A DNA stretch of 64,000 nt from Desulfofundulus salinus (GCF_003627965.1 NZ_RBWE01000001.1:294695-358694); one strand, 5' to 3'. Counted from the first letter of the stretch, positions 8,136 through 17,506 are shown. Notes: generated by a model from the sequence alone, not told the origin. A program made the numbers and translations.

Positions 8136-9218
8136 ATGAAGGCAACTGGCATCATGGCGCGGGAATTTAACCTATCTAACGGCCTGGAAGTCGCCGTTTA
8201 TTACCCGCAGGATGAAAAAGAAATACGGGAACTGCTTAAAATGGCCGAAACTTCCGGGCGTGAAATTTGCCCCGTGGGTAATTTGACCAGGTTAACAAGA
8301 TACATCTCACCCGCAAAACTTAAGCATGACCGGTATATGCTGGTCAGCATGAGTAAATTTAACCGCATTATAAGCTATATCCCGGAGAATATGGCTTTAA
8401 CTGCCGAAGCCGGTGTAACTTTAGGTCAAATTTTAGAGTTAACGGGGCCACAGGGGCAGTTTTGTCCTGCTTTATTGTTTTTGCCGGCACAGGCTACGCT
8501 GGGTGGTACGGTGGCCTCTAATCAAAAGCACCTGCTCGAGCACGCCTATGGTAGCATTGCCAACTATATGGGCGGGATAGAACTTATTTCAACCTATGGG
8601 GTGCTCAATTTTGGCGGCGCTAATGTTAAAAACGTAACCGGTTATGAGGTCAGCCGCTTTTTGGCCGGTTCTGGAGGCGTGTATGGATTTATTAGCAAGG
8701 TAACGCTTTTTTTAAAGCCGGTTCCTGATGAGATGGTTTATATACTTTGGAAGACTCCTCATGCGCAAGCTATCTTCAGCAAACTGGCAGAACTTAAGCG
8801 GATGCTGTACTCTCTTAAAGGTTGTTGGGTTTGGCCGGATGCAAACCAATTATATAATGTACTGTTTGCCCTCTTTGGTACCACAGGCCAGGTCGAAAAA
8901 GAGCAGGGGCAAATTAGACAGGCTTTGGGACCAGATGCCTTTCCCATTGCGGCACCAGAAATTCAAGCGGAATTGTTTTCTCTAAACGAAAAGAAACACC
9001 AGGCCAGGGTAATTGTTTGGGATAAACAGCAAATAACTGACTTCGTTAACCGGCGTGATTTTGTTTTGTATGATTACCTGAGCGGGGAACTGTTTACCAA
9101 TAGCGTTCCCGGTGAAACAGCGGGGGTTAAGTATGATGATCCAATTACCCTGGTCCGCAAGCTGAAAGTCAGATTGGACCCGGCGCAAGTATTTATTGGA
9201 GATGAGTTCTATGCTTGA
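8136..9218 (+). CDS. FAD-binding oxidase subunit (GlcE-like)
   Basis: The 360-residue protein resembles GlcE, the second FAD-domain subunit of glycolate oxidase. An N-terminal PCMH domain has LPAQATLGGTVASNQKH (residues about 123-140) and GGANVKNVTGYEVSRFLAGS (residues about 160-180). The C-terminal half is poorly conserved, as usual in GlcE. ATG 8136 lies 5 bp after TAGGTGA and is preferred to GTG 8127. It overlaps the next gene by a few bases, implying translational coupling. Confidence 0.82.
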   Translation: MKATGIMAREFNLSNGLEVAVYYPQDEKEIRELLKMAETSGREICPVGNLTRLTRYISPAKLKHDRYMLVSMSKFNRIISYIPENMALTAEAGVTLGQILELTGPQGQFCPALLFLPAQATLGGTVASNQKHLLEHAYGSIANYMGGIELISTYGVLNFGGANVKNVTGYEVSRFLAGSGGVYGFISKVTLFLKPVPDEMVYILWKTPHAQAIFSKLAELKRMLYSLKGCWVWPDANQLYNVLFALFGTTGQVEKEQGQIRQALGPDAFPIAAPEIQAELFSLNEKKHQARVIVWDKQQITDFVNRRDFVLYDYLSGELFTNSVPGETAGVKYDDPITLVRKLKVRLDPAQVFIGDEFYA

Positions 9219-10440
9219 GAAGGAGCAGGTTTATAAGGAGCTGTTACGTTGTAACAAGTGCGGTGGATGCCAGGTTATTTGTCCCACCTATAAAGCTACT
9301 TATTATGAAGGAAATGTGGCCCGGGGGCGCCTTTTTCTGGTGCGCAAATACCTTGAAAGTGGTGAGCAGGCTTTATTGAAAACGCCAGAAATTATCCAAA
9401 GCCTGGAGCAGTGCTTGTTATGTGAAAGTTGCACAAAAGTGTGTCCGTCCGGGGTTCGCACGGCAGAGGTGGTTTTGTACTACCGCCAGCAGCTATTAGA
9501 AGTTAAGGGGGCAAAAAATAAATGGAAGGAAAGGCTTTATCGCCTTGCCTTTTTAAACAAAGCCTTTATACCCCTGGCTGCTAAGCTGGCCTACTATTAT
9601 CAAAAATTTGGTGTGATACCTGACCCCTACCAGCTAAGGTCATTTTTAAGCCAGTATCTTGATGGCCAGGTGTTAAGGGATAATCCCGGAACGGGCATAA
9701 CACTGCCTGCCACCGGACAACGTAAATACAAGGTTACTTTCTTTGTGGGCTGTGCCAGTAATACTTTTTACCACAGGGCGGCCCTGGCGGCTATCAATTT
9801 GCTTCGCCGCTGGGCTGACGTAACCCTGCTGGACAATTACTGCTGTGGGGCACCACTTTTAAGTTTGGGTGCTGTGGATGGCTTTCGGGAGGTGGCAAGC
9901 CGCAATTTGGAGCTCATTAGCCGGGAGCAAACTGATTTTATTGTCACCGACTGTTCCACCTGTGCCAGCGTTTTAAAGCAGTACCCTGCAAGGTTGGGCG
10001 TTGCCGTGCCGGTCATGACAAAGCTCAGGGACCTGGTGGAAATCCTGATCCAGGAGCGGGAGCACCTGTCCCCAGTTAAAGGCAGTGGGAGACAAAAGTT
10101 TACTTTTCATTATCCCTGTCATCTGGCCAGAGGGCAAAACCTGAAAGAGCCAACCCAAAAACTGCTCGACGGCTTATTTGGTTCATCCTACCAGCCCCAC
10201 CTGGAGGATGATAGCTGTTGCGGTGGGGCAGGCACTTTCGGCATCTTACACCGCGATCTTGCGCAAAAGATCACGGCAGCCAAGCTGGCCAATATCCAGA
10301 ACAGCGGGGCAGCGCAGGTTGTTACTTCTTGCCCGGCCTGCTTAATGCAGTTAGGTGCCGTGGTCAAAAGATTGGCACTGCCGCTGGTGGTAAAACCTTT
10401 AGCCGTATTCTTAGAGGAAGCAATGGGGGAGAGCAGATGA
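9211..10440 (+). CDS. Iron-sulfur oxidase subunit (GlcF / CCG-domain protein)
   Basis: The 409-residue protein carries two 4Fe-4S motifs (CNKCGGCQVICP near residue 13 and CLLCESCTKVCP near 70). Two CCG domains follow, with the signatures NYCCGAP and DDSCCGGAGTFG. It passes electrons from the FAD subunits to the quinone pool or another carrier. I choose ATG 9211 because GGAG lies 9 bp upstream; TTG 9196 and ATG 9202 are in frame but badly spaced. Its stop overlaps the next start as ATGA. Confidence 0.9.
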   Translation: MLEKEQVYKELLRCNKCGGCQVICPTYKATYYEGNVARGRLFLVRKYLESGEQALLKTPEIIQSLEQCLLCESCTKVCPSGVRTAEVVLYYRQQLLEVKGAKNKWKERLYRLAFLNKAFIPLAAKLAYYYQKFGVIPDPYQLRSFLSQYLDGQVLRDNPGTGITLPATGQRKYKVTFFVGCASNTFYHRAALAAINLLRRWADVTLLDNYCCGAPLLSLGAVDGFREVASRNLELISREQTDFIVTDCSTCASVLKQYPARLGVAVPVMTKLRDLVEILIQEREHLSPVKGSGRQKFTFHYPCHLARGQNLKEPTQKLLDGLFGSSYQPHLEDDSCCGGAGTFGILHRDLAQKITAAKLANIQNSGAAQVVTSCPACLMQLGAVVKRLALPLVVKPLAVFLEEAMGESR

Positions 10441-11681
10441 AGCTTAATTTATACCGCGTGCAGGATTTAGAGGTGCCGCCCAGTTTATCGCTTGAGGAGA
10501 TCCGGACTAAAATTACCCGGGGCTTCCAGCAGTATTTTGGGCAACAGGACTTCACAGGCAGAAAAATTGGCATTTTAGTAGGGAGCAGAGGGATCCGTAA
10601 CCTGGCCCTCATTGTAACCGAAACCGTTAAGTACTTTCAAAATAAAGGGGCCAGGGTTTATCTCATACCGGCTATGGGTAGCCACGGCGGGGCTACATCC
10701 CAGGGTCAGAGGCAACTGGTAGAACAATACGGCATAACAGAAGCTACTACGGAGGCACAGTTCCTTTCCTCCATGGAAGTGGAGTGTCTTGAGGAAATTG
10801 ACGGTTTCCCGGTCTATGCAACCAGGGATGCCCTGGCCATGGATGGACTGGTGGCGATAAATAGAATCAAGCCGCATACGGATTATCATGCCCGGCACGA
10901 AAGCGGCCTGGTTAAAATGCTGGCCATTGGATTGGGCAAGCAAAAGGGTGCAGAGACCATTCACCGGTATGGTTTGCGTGGTTTGACCGAACTAATTCCT
11001 TTAGCGGCTAAAGTGATCTGGGAGAAGCTACCCGTGTTGGGCGGTATCGCCATTGTGGAAAATAAGCTCGATGAGACGGCACTGGTGGAAGTAGTGCCCC
11101 GGGAAGCATTTTTTGACCGCGACGCAGAATTATTGTCTTGCGCCCGCCAAATGATGCCCAGGTTGCCCGTGGCGGACCTGGATGTACTGGTGGTCCGGGA
11201 AATGGGCAAAAACATAAGCGGTGTGGGCATTGATCCCAATGTCACCGGTCGTTTCCGGATTGCTGAGTACGGTGAAAAAACCGGGTTGGCCCGCAGGATT
11301 GTTGTGCTTGACCTTACCGATGCCAGCGGCGGTAACGCTTTAGGTATGGGTATTGCCGATGTTATAACAGAGAGATTTTACCAAAAGATTGACCTGAAGA
11401 AAACATACATAAATACCATCACTTCTACCTTCCTGGAGCGGGCCTTTGTACCAATTGTTGCACCTGATGATCAAGAAGCTATTAAAATTGCCATTGAAAC
11501 CTGCGGGCGTTATGTGGACCCCGGGCAAGTGCGCATGGTGGTAATTAAAAATACCCTGGAACTCAAAGAATTTTACATTAGCGAGGCTTTGCGGCCAGAG
11601 TTGCCGGAAGGTTATAACATTGTGGAAGGACCGCTTGCAGACGTGTTTGATGCGGATGGGAATTTGCTTCTTGCGTTTTAA
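10437..11681 (+). CDS. LarA-like protein (lactate racemase / DUF2088 family)
   Basis: The 414-residue protein starts at ATG 10437, overlapping the glcF-like stop. It has the LarA-like blocks MGSHGGATSQGQ (residues about 79-90) and RIKPHTDYHARHESGLVKML (about 142-161). LarA uses a nickel-pincer nucleotide to racemise lactate; paralogues act on other 2-hydroxy acids. Next to a hydroxyacid oxidase, the likely job is to convert one stereoisomer to the form the oxidase accepts. No larB, larC or larE is in the window, so cofactor supply must come from elsewhere or the protein may not need it. Family placement is good; activity is inferred. Confidence 0.72.
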   Translation: MKLNLYRVQDLEVPPSLSLEEIRTKITRGFQQYFGQQDFTGRKIGILVGSRGIRNLALIVTETVKYFQNKGARVYLIPAMGSHGGATSQGQRQLVEQYGITEATTEAQFLSSMEVECLEEIDGFPVYATRDALAMDGLVAINRIKPHTDYHARHESGLVKMLAIGLGKQKGAETIHRYGLRGLTELIPLAAKVIWEKLPVLGGIAIVENKLDETALVEVVPREAFFDRDAELLSCARQMMPRLPVADLDVLVVREMGKNISGVGIDPNVTGRFRIAEYGEKTGLARRIVVLDLTDASGGNALGMGIADVITERFYQKIDLKKTYINTITSTFLERAFVPIVAPDDQEAIKIAIETCGRYVDPGQVRMVVIKNTLELKEFYISEALRPELPEGYNIVEGPLADVFDADGNLLLAF

Positions 11682-11720
11682 TTTACTACTTTGAATTTGT
11701 TGCCCTGGAGGGTTGGCAAG

Positions 11721-13439
11721 ATGGAACTTAAAAGTCAAATGTTGCGGCAGGTTAATTTTCAGGGTGATGGCCTGCGCATGGGCACGCTCTGGGATGAAAA
11801 AGACCTGGCTAAACCCCAGATCTTAATCGATAGCGCCTTTGGAGATAGCCATCCCGGCAGCAAGCACTTAGATAAGCTGGTGGAAGCGGCCAGGATCAGT
11901 GTTTACGAGCATCAAGGTAAGCCAATTTGCTATACAGTTACCGATATTTGCGACGGCATGGCCATGGCCCATGACGGCATGAATTACTCCCTGGTTTCCC
12001 GGGATATCATGGCTTACATGTATGAAATTCACGCCCTGGCCACCCCTATTGACGGAGCCATTTTTATAGCCAGCTGCGATAAATCCATTCCTGCGCAGTT
12101 GATGGCCATGCTGCGGGTTAATTTGCCGGCCATACAGCTGCCCGGCGGTTCCATGCTGAGCGGGCCGGGCTATATGTCGTCTGAAATCCTGTACGGCTGC
12201 GGTGACCAGGTTCTTAAAGGCAAAATGGGATTAAGGGAACTGGGATATTACACCCGTAACTGCTGTCCAAGCGCCGGGGCATGCCAGTTTATGGGGACAG
12301 CCAGCACCATGCAGTGTATGAGTGAAGCACTGGGGTTGGCCCTGCCCGGCAGTGCTCTGGTTCCGGCATATTCTAATCTGATTGGGCGGTATGCCCGGCA
12401 GGCTGGCCGCCAATTAATGGAACTGGTCAGGCAGAACTTGCGGCCGCGGGACATTGTAACTCATAAAAATATCGAAAATGCCATTATTGTGCACGCGGCC
12501 ATCTCGGGGTCCACCAATGCTTTGCTGCATCTACCGGCCATAGCAAAAGAAGCGGGCATTAAAATAGACCCCGATTTATTTGACCGGGTTAACCGGAAAG
12601 TTCCCGTTCTGGTTAGTTTAAAAACCGGTGGCCAGTGGCCAACTGAGCTATTCTGGTATGCCGGCGGTGTTCCCGCCATCATGCGTGAATTAAGGGATTT
12701 CTTGCACCTCGATGCCTTGACCGTGACTGGCAAGACGGTGGGGGAAAACTTGCGTGAACTGGAAGAAAGCGGCTTTTTTGCCGAGGTAAATAGTTACCTG
12801 ATAAACTATAATTTAACTCCCAACGCTATAATAAAAACCTGTAACAATCCAGTTAAACCGCAGGGCAACATAGTTATTTTGAAAGGTAACCTGGCTCCCG
12901 GAGGAGCGGTAATTAAGACCGCCGGGCTGGCGCCGGAAATGCACTGTTTTACCGGCCGGGCCCGGGTTTTCAACAGCGAAGAAGACGCTGTTGCCGCCCT
13001 GCTGGCCGATCAAATTGTTCCAGGAGATGTTATCATCATCCGGTTTGAAGGGCCGCAGGGATCCGGTATGCCTGAGATGCTGCGGATGACGGAGGCGTTG
13101 TATACCAGACCTGAATTAGCGCAGCAGGTTTTGCTCATCACCGATGGTCGTTTCTCAGGTGCTACCCGCGGTCCTGCTGTGGGGCATGTAACGCCGGAAG
13201 CTTATACAGGTGGCCCCCTGGCTTATGTCAAAGATGGTGATTTAATCCGCATGGATATACCTGCCCGTAGATTAGACGTAATTGGTACTGAAGGACAGGT
13301 AAAAGACCCGGCGGAAATTGAGGCCGTTTTTGTAGAACGAAGAAGAAATGCTGTGCTGCCGAAAAAAGAAAGTACGGGTGTTTTGAGTTTATACCGCCGC
13401 CTGGCAACATCGGTGGCCGAGGGGGCAACCATCGGGTAA
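11721..13439 (+). CDS. IlvD/Edd family dehydratase
   Basis: The 572-residue protein is an iron-sulfur dehydratase of the dihydroxyacid / aldonic acid dehydratase family, which converts 2,3-dihydroxy acids to 2-oxo-3-deoxy acids. Cluster and Mg ligands appear in DICDGMAMAHDGM, SCDKSIPAQLM and NCCPSAGACQFMGTASTMQ. The C-terminal half has the LITDGRFSGATRG motif. ATG 11721 follows GGAGGG by 8 bp. It is not beside other ilv genes, and its operon partners point to an acid-sugar substrate rather than isoleucine-valine synthesis. Exact substrate unknown. Confidence 0.87.
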   Translation: MELKSQMLRQVNFQGDGLRMGTLWDEKDLAKPQILIDSAFGDSHPGSKHLDKLVEAARISVYEHQGKPICYTVTDICDGMAMAHDGMNYSLVSRDIMAYMYEIHALATPIDGAIFIASCDKSIPAQLMAMLRVNLPAIQLPGGSMLSGPGYMSSEILYGCGDQVLKGKMGLRELGYYTRNCCPSAGACQFMGTASTMQCMSEALGLALPGSALVPAYSNLIGRYARQAGRQLMELVRQNLRPRDIVTHKNIENAIIVHAAISGSTNALLHLPAIAKEAGIKIDPDLFDRVNRKVPVLVSLKTGGQWPTELFWYAGGVPAIMRELRDFLHLDALTVTGKTVGENLRELEESGFFAEVNSYLINYNLTPNAIIKTCNNPVKPQGNIVILKGNLAPGGAVIKTAGLAPEMHCFTGRARVFNSEEDAVAALLADQIVPGDVIIIRFEGPQGSGMPEMLRMTEALYTRPELAQQVLLITDGRFSGATRGPAVGHVTPEAYTGGPLAYVKDGDLIRMDIPARRLDVIGTEGQVKDPAEIEAVFVERRRNAVLPKKESTGVLSLYRRLATSVAEGATIG

Positions 13440-13458
13440 AAATAAGGGGAGAGAAGAT

Positions 13459-14718
13459 TTGTACAGGGTAATCGTAATAGCCGACGACTTTACAGGCGCC
13501 AACGATAGTGGAGCCCAGCTTGTAAAGCACGGTTACCTTACAGTTACGGTAATGGATAAGGGCGATATACAAAGGTACGAAGGTGTGGCAGATGCACTGG
13601 TAATAGATACCGAAACCAGGAACATTCCTGCTCTGGATGCCTACGAAAAACTTAAAGAGGTTTCCAGGGCGGTAAAAGAGTATAAAGCGGCCATAGTGTA
13701 TAAAAAGATTGATTCCACTTTAAGAGGCAATATCGGTATGGAGCTCAACGCTCTTAGAGAGGTTTTTAAGCCGGAACTCACCGTATTTGCTCCAGCCTTT
13801 CCTAAAAACGACCGTACCACGGAAGAAGGCATTCATTTTTTGAGGGGCATCCCGGTAGATAAAACTGAACTGGCCAGGGACCCGAGAGCTCCCATTACCA
13901 CTTCAAATATAAGGGATTATCTGGAAAACGAGCTGCGTGTTAAAGTCAGGCATGTGACTTTAAAGGAAATACGGCGGAACCTGGAAGCAGTTCTGCTAAG
14001 AGAACTAAAAGATTGCGATACTTTTTCTTTCGATGCGGCGAGCGATGATGATCTAATAAAGATAGCAAGGGGTGTGTTGAATTTAAATAAAAGGACGATC
14101 TGGGTGGGTTCCGCCGGTTTAGCGGAAGCCCTGATAGATTGTCTTAAGGATAAATTAAGGATTGACCCGGTTTTAGTTATAGCAGGAAGTGTTAGCCGGG
14201 TCACCCGGATGCAGATTTATAAAGCTCTGGAAGATAGCAGCACTGAGCTGGTGAAAGTGGATGTAAAGAAGTCCCTGATCTCTCCCGTCCGGGAAATAGA
14301 ACGAGTTCGGAGTTTGTGTTTGGAGTTTATGAGTTCTGGGAAAAATGTGGTTATTGCTTCGGCGCCCGATGAGGATTCCATAAAGGAGGCGCTGGAAGCT
14401 GGACGGCAAAAAGGGCTTTCCCCGCAAAATACCAGCGAAGCAATTTCCGAAGTCCTTGGAGATATCGCCCTTTCAATAGTCAGCCTGAAGAAACCGGCTG
14501 GCATGGTTTTAACGGGTGGGGATACGGCTTTTCATGTTGTTAAAAAACTTTCAGCTGGTGGGTGCAGGATAGATTCGGAAATTGAACCAGGACTACCGGA
14601 ACTGCTGTTGATGGGAGGGCCCTTCCATGGGCTTAAGTTAATCACGAAAGCCGGAGCTTTCGGGAGCAGGGATTCCATATTAAACGCAATGCGATTTTTG
14701 AGAGGAGAAGGAAAATGA
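13459..14718 (+). CDS. DUF1537 four-carbon acid sugar kinase family protein
   Basis: The 419-residue protein belongs to the DUF1537 (OtnK/DenD) kinases, which phosphorylate four-carbon acid sugars such as threonate and erythronate. The N-terminal domain begins IADDFTGANDSGAQLVKHG, with YKKIDSTLRGN near residue 75. The C-terminal nucleotide-binding domain has MVLTGGDTAFHVVKKL. The start is TTG 13459 after AGGGGAGAG. Its stop overlaps the following pdxA2-like start (ATGA), the classical pairing for acid-sugar breakdown to a triose phosphate. The family is clear; the substrate is inferred. Confidence 0.9.
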   Translation: MYRVIVIADDFTGANDSGAQLVKHGYLTVTVMDKGDIQRYEGVADALVIDTETRNIPALDAYEKLKEVSRAVKEYKAAIVYKKIDSTLRGNIGMELNALREVFKPELTVFAPAFPKNDRTTEEGIHFLRGIPVDKTELARDPRAPITTSNIRDYLENELRVKVRHVTLKEIRRNLEAVLLRELKDCDTFSFDAASDDDLIKIARGVLNLNKRTIWVGSAGLAEALIDCLKDKLRIDPVLVIAGSVSRVTRMQIYKALEDSSTELVKVDVKKSLISPVREIERVRSLCLEFMSSGKNVVIASAPDEDSIKEALEAGRQKGLSPQNTSEAISEVLGDIALSIVSLKKPAGMVLTGGDTAFHVVKKLSAGGCRIDSEIEPGLPELLLMGGPFHGLKLITKAGAFGSRDSILNAMRFLRGEGK

Positions 14719-15719
14719 AACCTCTTGTGGCAATAACCATGGGAGATCCGGCGGGTGTAGGTGCGGAAATTAGCCTGAAAGCTGCAAGTTCCACCCAATT
14801 ATCTGATATGGCAAGGATTTTAATTTTGGGCTCCGGGCCTGTACTGGAGTACTACAGGAAATTATTAAAAATATCGTTTCCGCTTAAGGAAATAAAAACG
14901 CCCGAACAGTATGAAGAGGGATATATAAACTTCATTTCGGTCAATAAATTATCTTTATCTGACTTCGAAGCAGGTAAAGTTTCCCCGGTTTGCGGGCGGG
15001 CTGCGTATGAATACCTGGAAGTGGGCGTTAAACTCGCATTGGAAGGCAAAATTTCGGCTATAGCTACTGCTCCGATTAATAAAGAGGCCCTTCATAAAGC
15101 GGGGCTGGATTATTCCGGTCATACGGAGATCCTGGCAAGGCTTACGGGAGCGGCGGATTACGCGATGATGCTGGTAAGCGGAACATTGAGGATAATCCAT
15201 GTTTCCACCCATGTGGCTCTTAAAAAGGCCTGCGAATTAGTAAAAAAAGAAAGGGTATATAAAGTCATAAAACTGGCCGATAAAGCTGTAAAGGCTCTTG
15301 GTATACCGGCTCCCCGAATTGCCGTCGCCGGCCTTAACCCCCATGCGGGAGAAGGGGGTCTTTTCGGCCGTGAAGAACGGGAGGAAATAAGGCCTGGAAT
15401 AGAAAAGGCCCGGGAAGAAGGCGTGCAGGTTTCTGGCCCGTTACCCCCGGACACCGTTTTTTTGAAGGCTTATAAAGGTCATTATGATGCAGTGGTGGCT
15501 ATGTACCATGACCAGGGGCATATACCGGTAAAAATTCTGGGTTTTGAAACCGGTGTAAACATAACCGTTGGACTGCCCATCATTCGTACTTCGGTAGATC
15601 ACGGCACGGCCTTTGACATCGCGGGCAGGGGAATTGCCGACGAGCGTAGCATGGTGGAAGCTGTTAAAATTGCAGTAAAATTAAATCAGGGTTGCAGGAA
15701 GGTAACTGTCACCGGCTGA
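14715..15719 (+). CDS. pdxA2: PdxA2-type 4-phosphooxy acid dehydrogenase (PdxA family)
   Basis: The 334-residue protein has the PdxA landmarks ITMGDPAGVGAEISLKA (N-terminus), DYSGHTEILARL, MYHDQGHIPVKILGF and TSVDHGTAFDIAGRG. The histidines of the last three bind the divalent metal. PdxA oxidises 4-phosphohydroxy-threonine in vitamin B6 synthesis. The PdxA2 branch, found next to DUF1537 kinases, oxidatively decarboxylates 4-phospho-threonate or -erythronate to dihydroxyacetone phosphate. The overlap with the kinase gene and the absence of pdxJ favour PdxA2. It is the last gene of the operon and is followed by a terminator. Confidence 0.85.
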   Translation: MKPLVAITMGDPAGVGAEISLKAASSTQLSDMARILILGSGPVLEYYRKLLKISFPLKEIKTPEQYEEGYINFISVNKLSLSDFEAGKVSPVCGRAAYEYLEVGVKLALEGKISAIATAPINKEALHKAGLDYSGHTEILARLTGAADYAMMLVSGTLRIIHVSTHVALKKACELVKKERVYKVIKLADKAVKALGIPAPRIAVAGLNPHAGEGGLFGREEREEIRPGIEKAREEGVQVSGPLPPDTVFLKAYKGHYDAVVAMYHDQGHIPVKILGFETGVNITVGLPIIRTSVDHGTAFDIAGRGIADERSMVEAVKIAVKLNQGCRKVTVTG

Positions 15720-15740
15720 TTGGAAGCCCGGGTGTACGCA

Positions 15741-15770
15741 AAAAACAGGGGCACCTTGGCCCCTGTTTTT
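15741..15770. terminator. Bidirectional terminator
   Basis: The stem CAGGGGC / GCCCCTG is flanked by an A-run on the left and a T-run on the right, so it can stop both the catabolic operon and the converging permease remnant. Confidence 0.88.
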
Positions 15771-15783
15771 TAAATCCTTTTTG

Positions 15784-16407
15784 TTAATGCCCCAGAGACT
15801 GGAAGACGGGTGGTTTTTCCGTGAAGAATCTGGTTTTAAAAGCCGCATAAACGAAGCCGACGGCCAACCAGATCAGCCCCAGGATTTTGGCTTCGGACTG
15901 CAGGCTTATCCAGACGTAGAAAATGATGGCGAAGCCGCAGGCCGGCGCCACCAGGTATTTTAACAGGGAAGCGGCGTCCGTTTTCTTCTGCCTGATCACA
16001 TAATGCACGAACACGGACAGGTGCAGGAACAAAAATCCGGTCAGGGCACCGAAATTCACCATGGAAGTCAGCTTGTCCATCTGGATGAGTGCACCCATCG
16101 TAATGGCCAGCACCGCAACCAGCAATGTGCTCATGTAAGGGGTCTGGTAGCGCGGGTGAACTTTGGCCAGGAAGCCGGGCATCATTTTGTCCCGGGCCAT
16201 GCTGTACAGCAGGCGGGAAATAGCCGCCTGGGCCACCAATCCGTCACCGATACCCCAGGCAATGGCCGTGGCCAGGGCGCAGAGAAAGCGCAGCCAGTCA
16301 CCGCCGGCCGCCTGGGCCACGGTATAAAAGGCCGTATCCAGATTATCGAACGCTTTGTGATCCGGTACAACCAGCCCTGCCAGGTAGTAGAACCTGGCAT
16401 CCTTTTT
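15784..16407 (-). pseudogene. APC-family amino acid permease, 5'-truncated remnant
   Basis: On the - strand a frame open from about 16407 to the stop at 15784 encodes the C-terminal 200 residues or so of an amino acid/polyamine permease. It contains RLLYSMARDKMMPGFLAKVH followed by TPYMSTLLVA and three or four hydrophobic helices. Intact members are about 450-500 residues. The frame is cut at its 5' end by a stop within an A-rich tract, and no start codon or first eight helices exist upstream. It is a deletion remnant. Confidence 0.8.
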
Positions 16408-16636
16408 TTATTTATGATTGATCCAGCCTGTTCTGTATCTCGCGTGCCGGAACAATGCTTTGGCCTGGAAACACGGCGGGTTTTCCGGCTCCGGCCAAGT
16501 TCGCATCCAGTCGGAAGATCCCGGCCCCGGGCATCCATACCCTCGAACCTGCCCTTGCTTTTCGCCACGCCAGGATTAGCCGGGCCGTTTGGCTCAGGTT
16601 ACCCGCTGCAGGTTATTTTTAACAAGTTTTTTATGC
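16408..16636. other. Non-coding interval between permease remnant and deoR promoter
   Basis: I see no convincing gene in this stretch. It includes a GC-rich tract (about 16480-16570) whose reverse complement contains TATGGATGCCCGGGGCCGG. This weakly resembles part of repeat A2 near 49618-49640 and may be an old repeat fragment. Confidence 0.4.
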
Positions 16637-16665
16637 TTGACAAAGAAAATGAATAGTCTTATTAT
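16637..16665 (+). promoter_or_regulatory. Sigma-A-type promoter of the deoR-fruK operon
   Basis: A perfect -35 box TTGACA and a TATTAT -10 box are separated by exactly 17 bp. Transcription would start near 16672, about 70 bp before the deoR-type start codon. Confidence 0.85.
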
Positions 16666-16668
16666 AAA

Positions 16669-16710
16669 CACAAACGAACAGAAATAATCACAAATAAAAG
16701 TTACAACGAA
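16669..16710 (+). promoter_or_regulatory. Direct-repeat operator candidate for the DeoR-type regulator
   Basis: Three related decamers, CACAAACGAA (16669), CACAAATAAA (16689) and TTACAACGAA (16701), lie just after the -10 box. Direct repeats rich in ACAAA are typical of DeoR/FruR operators, and the position fits repression of the operon by its first gene product. Function is inferred. Confidence 0.5.
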
Positions 16711-16741
16711 TATAAATGATAAAGAAGGGTAGTATGCAGTT

Positions 16742-17506
16742 ATGTTTGCCGAAGAAAGGAGACAAAAAATTCTGGAAATCATAGGAAGGGAGCAGGTTGT
16801 TAAAGTTTTGGATTTAAGCGCTTACTTTAATGTCTCCGAGGCCACCATTAGAAGAGATCTTCAGGAACTGGAAGAGGCTGGTTTCCTGAAGCGTACCCAT
16901 GGAGGTGCCATAAGCAATCAAGCCGCTACCTTCGAACCCTCTTTGGCTGAGAAAGAGGATCAGTATCAGGCCGAGAAGATAGCTATTGCCGGAATTGCCG
17001 TACAGCTTGTTCAGGAAGGCGATACGGTTATGCTGGATGCGGGTTCAACTACTTTGCAGATTGCCCGTCAGTTGAAACAAAAGAGGAATATTACTATCGT
17101 AACCAATGCGGTTAACATTGCCTGGGAGCTGGCTGCGGGAAATGCTGAAGTCATTCTTCTTGGTGGAAACTTGCGTCGAAGGACACTCTCTCTTGTCGGC
17201 CCCATTACTGAAAATATTCTATCCGGTTTATATGTGGATAAACTTTTTCTGGCCACCAACGGTCTGGATTTAAAGAAAGGTTTAACTACACCCAATCTCG
17301 CAGAGGCACAAACGAAAAAAGCGATGCTCAATAGTGCCAAAGAGGTGATTCTGGTCGCCGACCATAGTAAGTTTGGCCGCGTATCTTTTAGCCATATTTG
17401 TAATTTAGACAGGATTAATTGTTTAATTACGGATAACGGTGCTCCTGCCGCTGTTTTAAACGCATTGAAAAAGCAAGGAATAAAGGTACTTGTTGCTGAT
17501 GATTAG
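16742..17506 (+). CDS. DeoR/GlpR family transcriptional regulator (FruR-like)
   Basis: The 254-residue repressor has the DeoR helix-turn-helix at residues about 5-57 (VLDLSAYFNVSEATIRRDLQ) and the RTHGGAI motif after it. The C-terminal sugar-phosphate-binding DeoRC domain contains VMLDAGSTTLQIARQL. The adjoining fruK and fructose PTS genes suggest that it senses fructose 1-phosphate and controls its own operon, which has a consensus promoter and direct repeats upstream. Length is normal. Confidence 0.9.
   Translation: MFAEERRQKILEIIGREQVVKVLDLSAYFNVSEATIRRDLQELEEAGFLKRTHGGAISNQAATFEPSLAEKEDQYQAEKIAIAGIAVQLVQEGDTVMLDAGSTTLQIARQLKQKRNITIVTNAVNIAWELAAGNAEVILLGGNLRRRTLSLVGPITENILSGLYVDKLFLATNGLDLKKGLTTPNLAEAQTKKAMLNSAKEVILVADHSKFGRVSFSHICNLDRINCLITDNGAPAAVLNALKKQGIKVLVADD

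Noticed and set aside
16003..16656. 217-codon + strand frame opposite the amino-acid permease remnant
   Set aside because: The - strand carries recognisable permease sequence; the + frame is its shadow.
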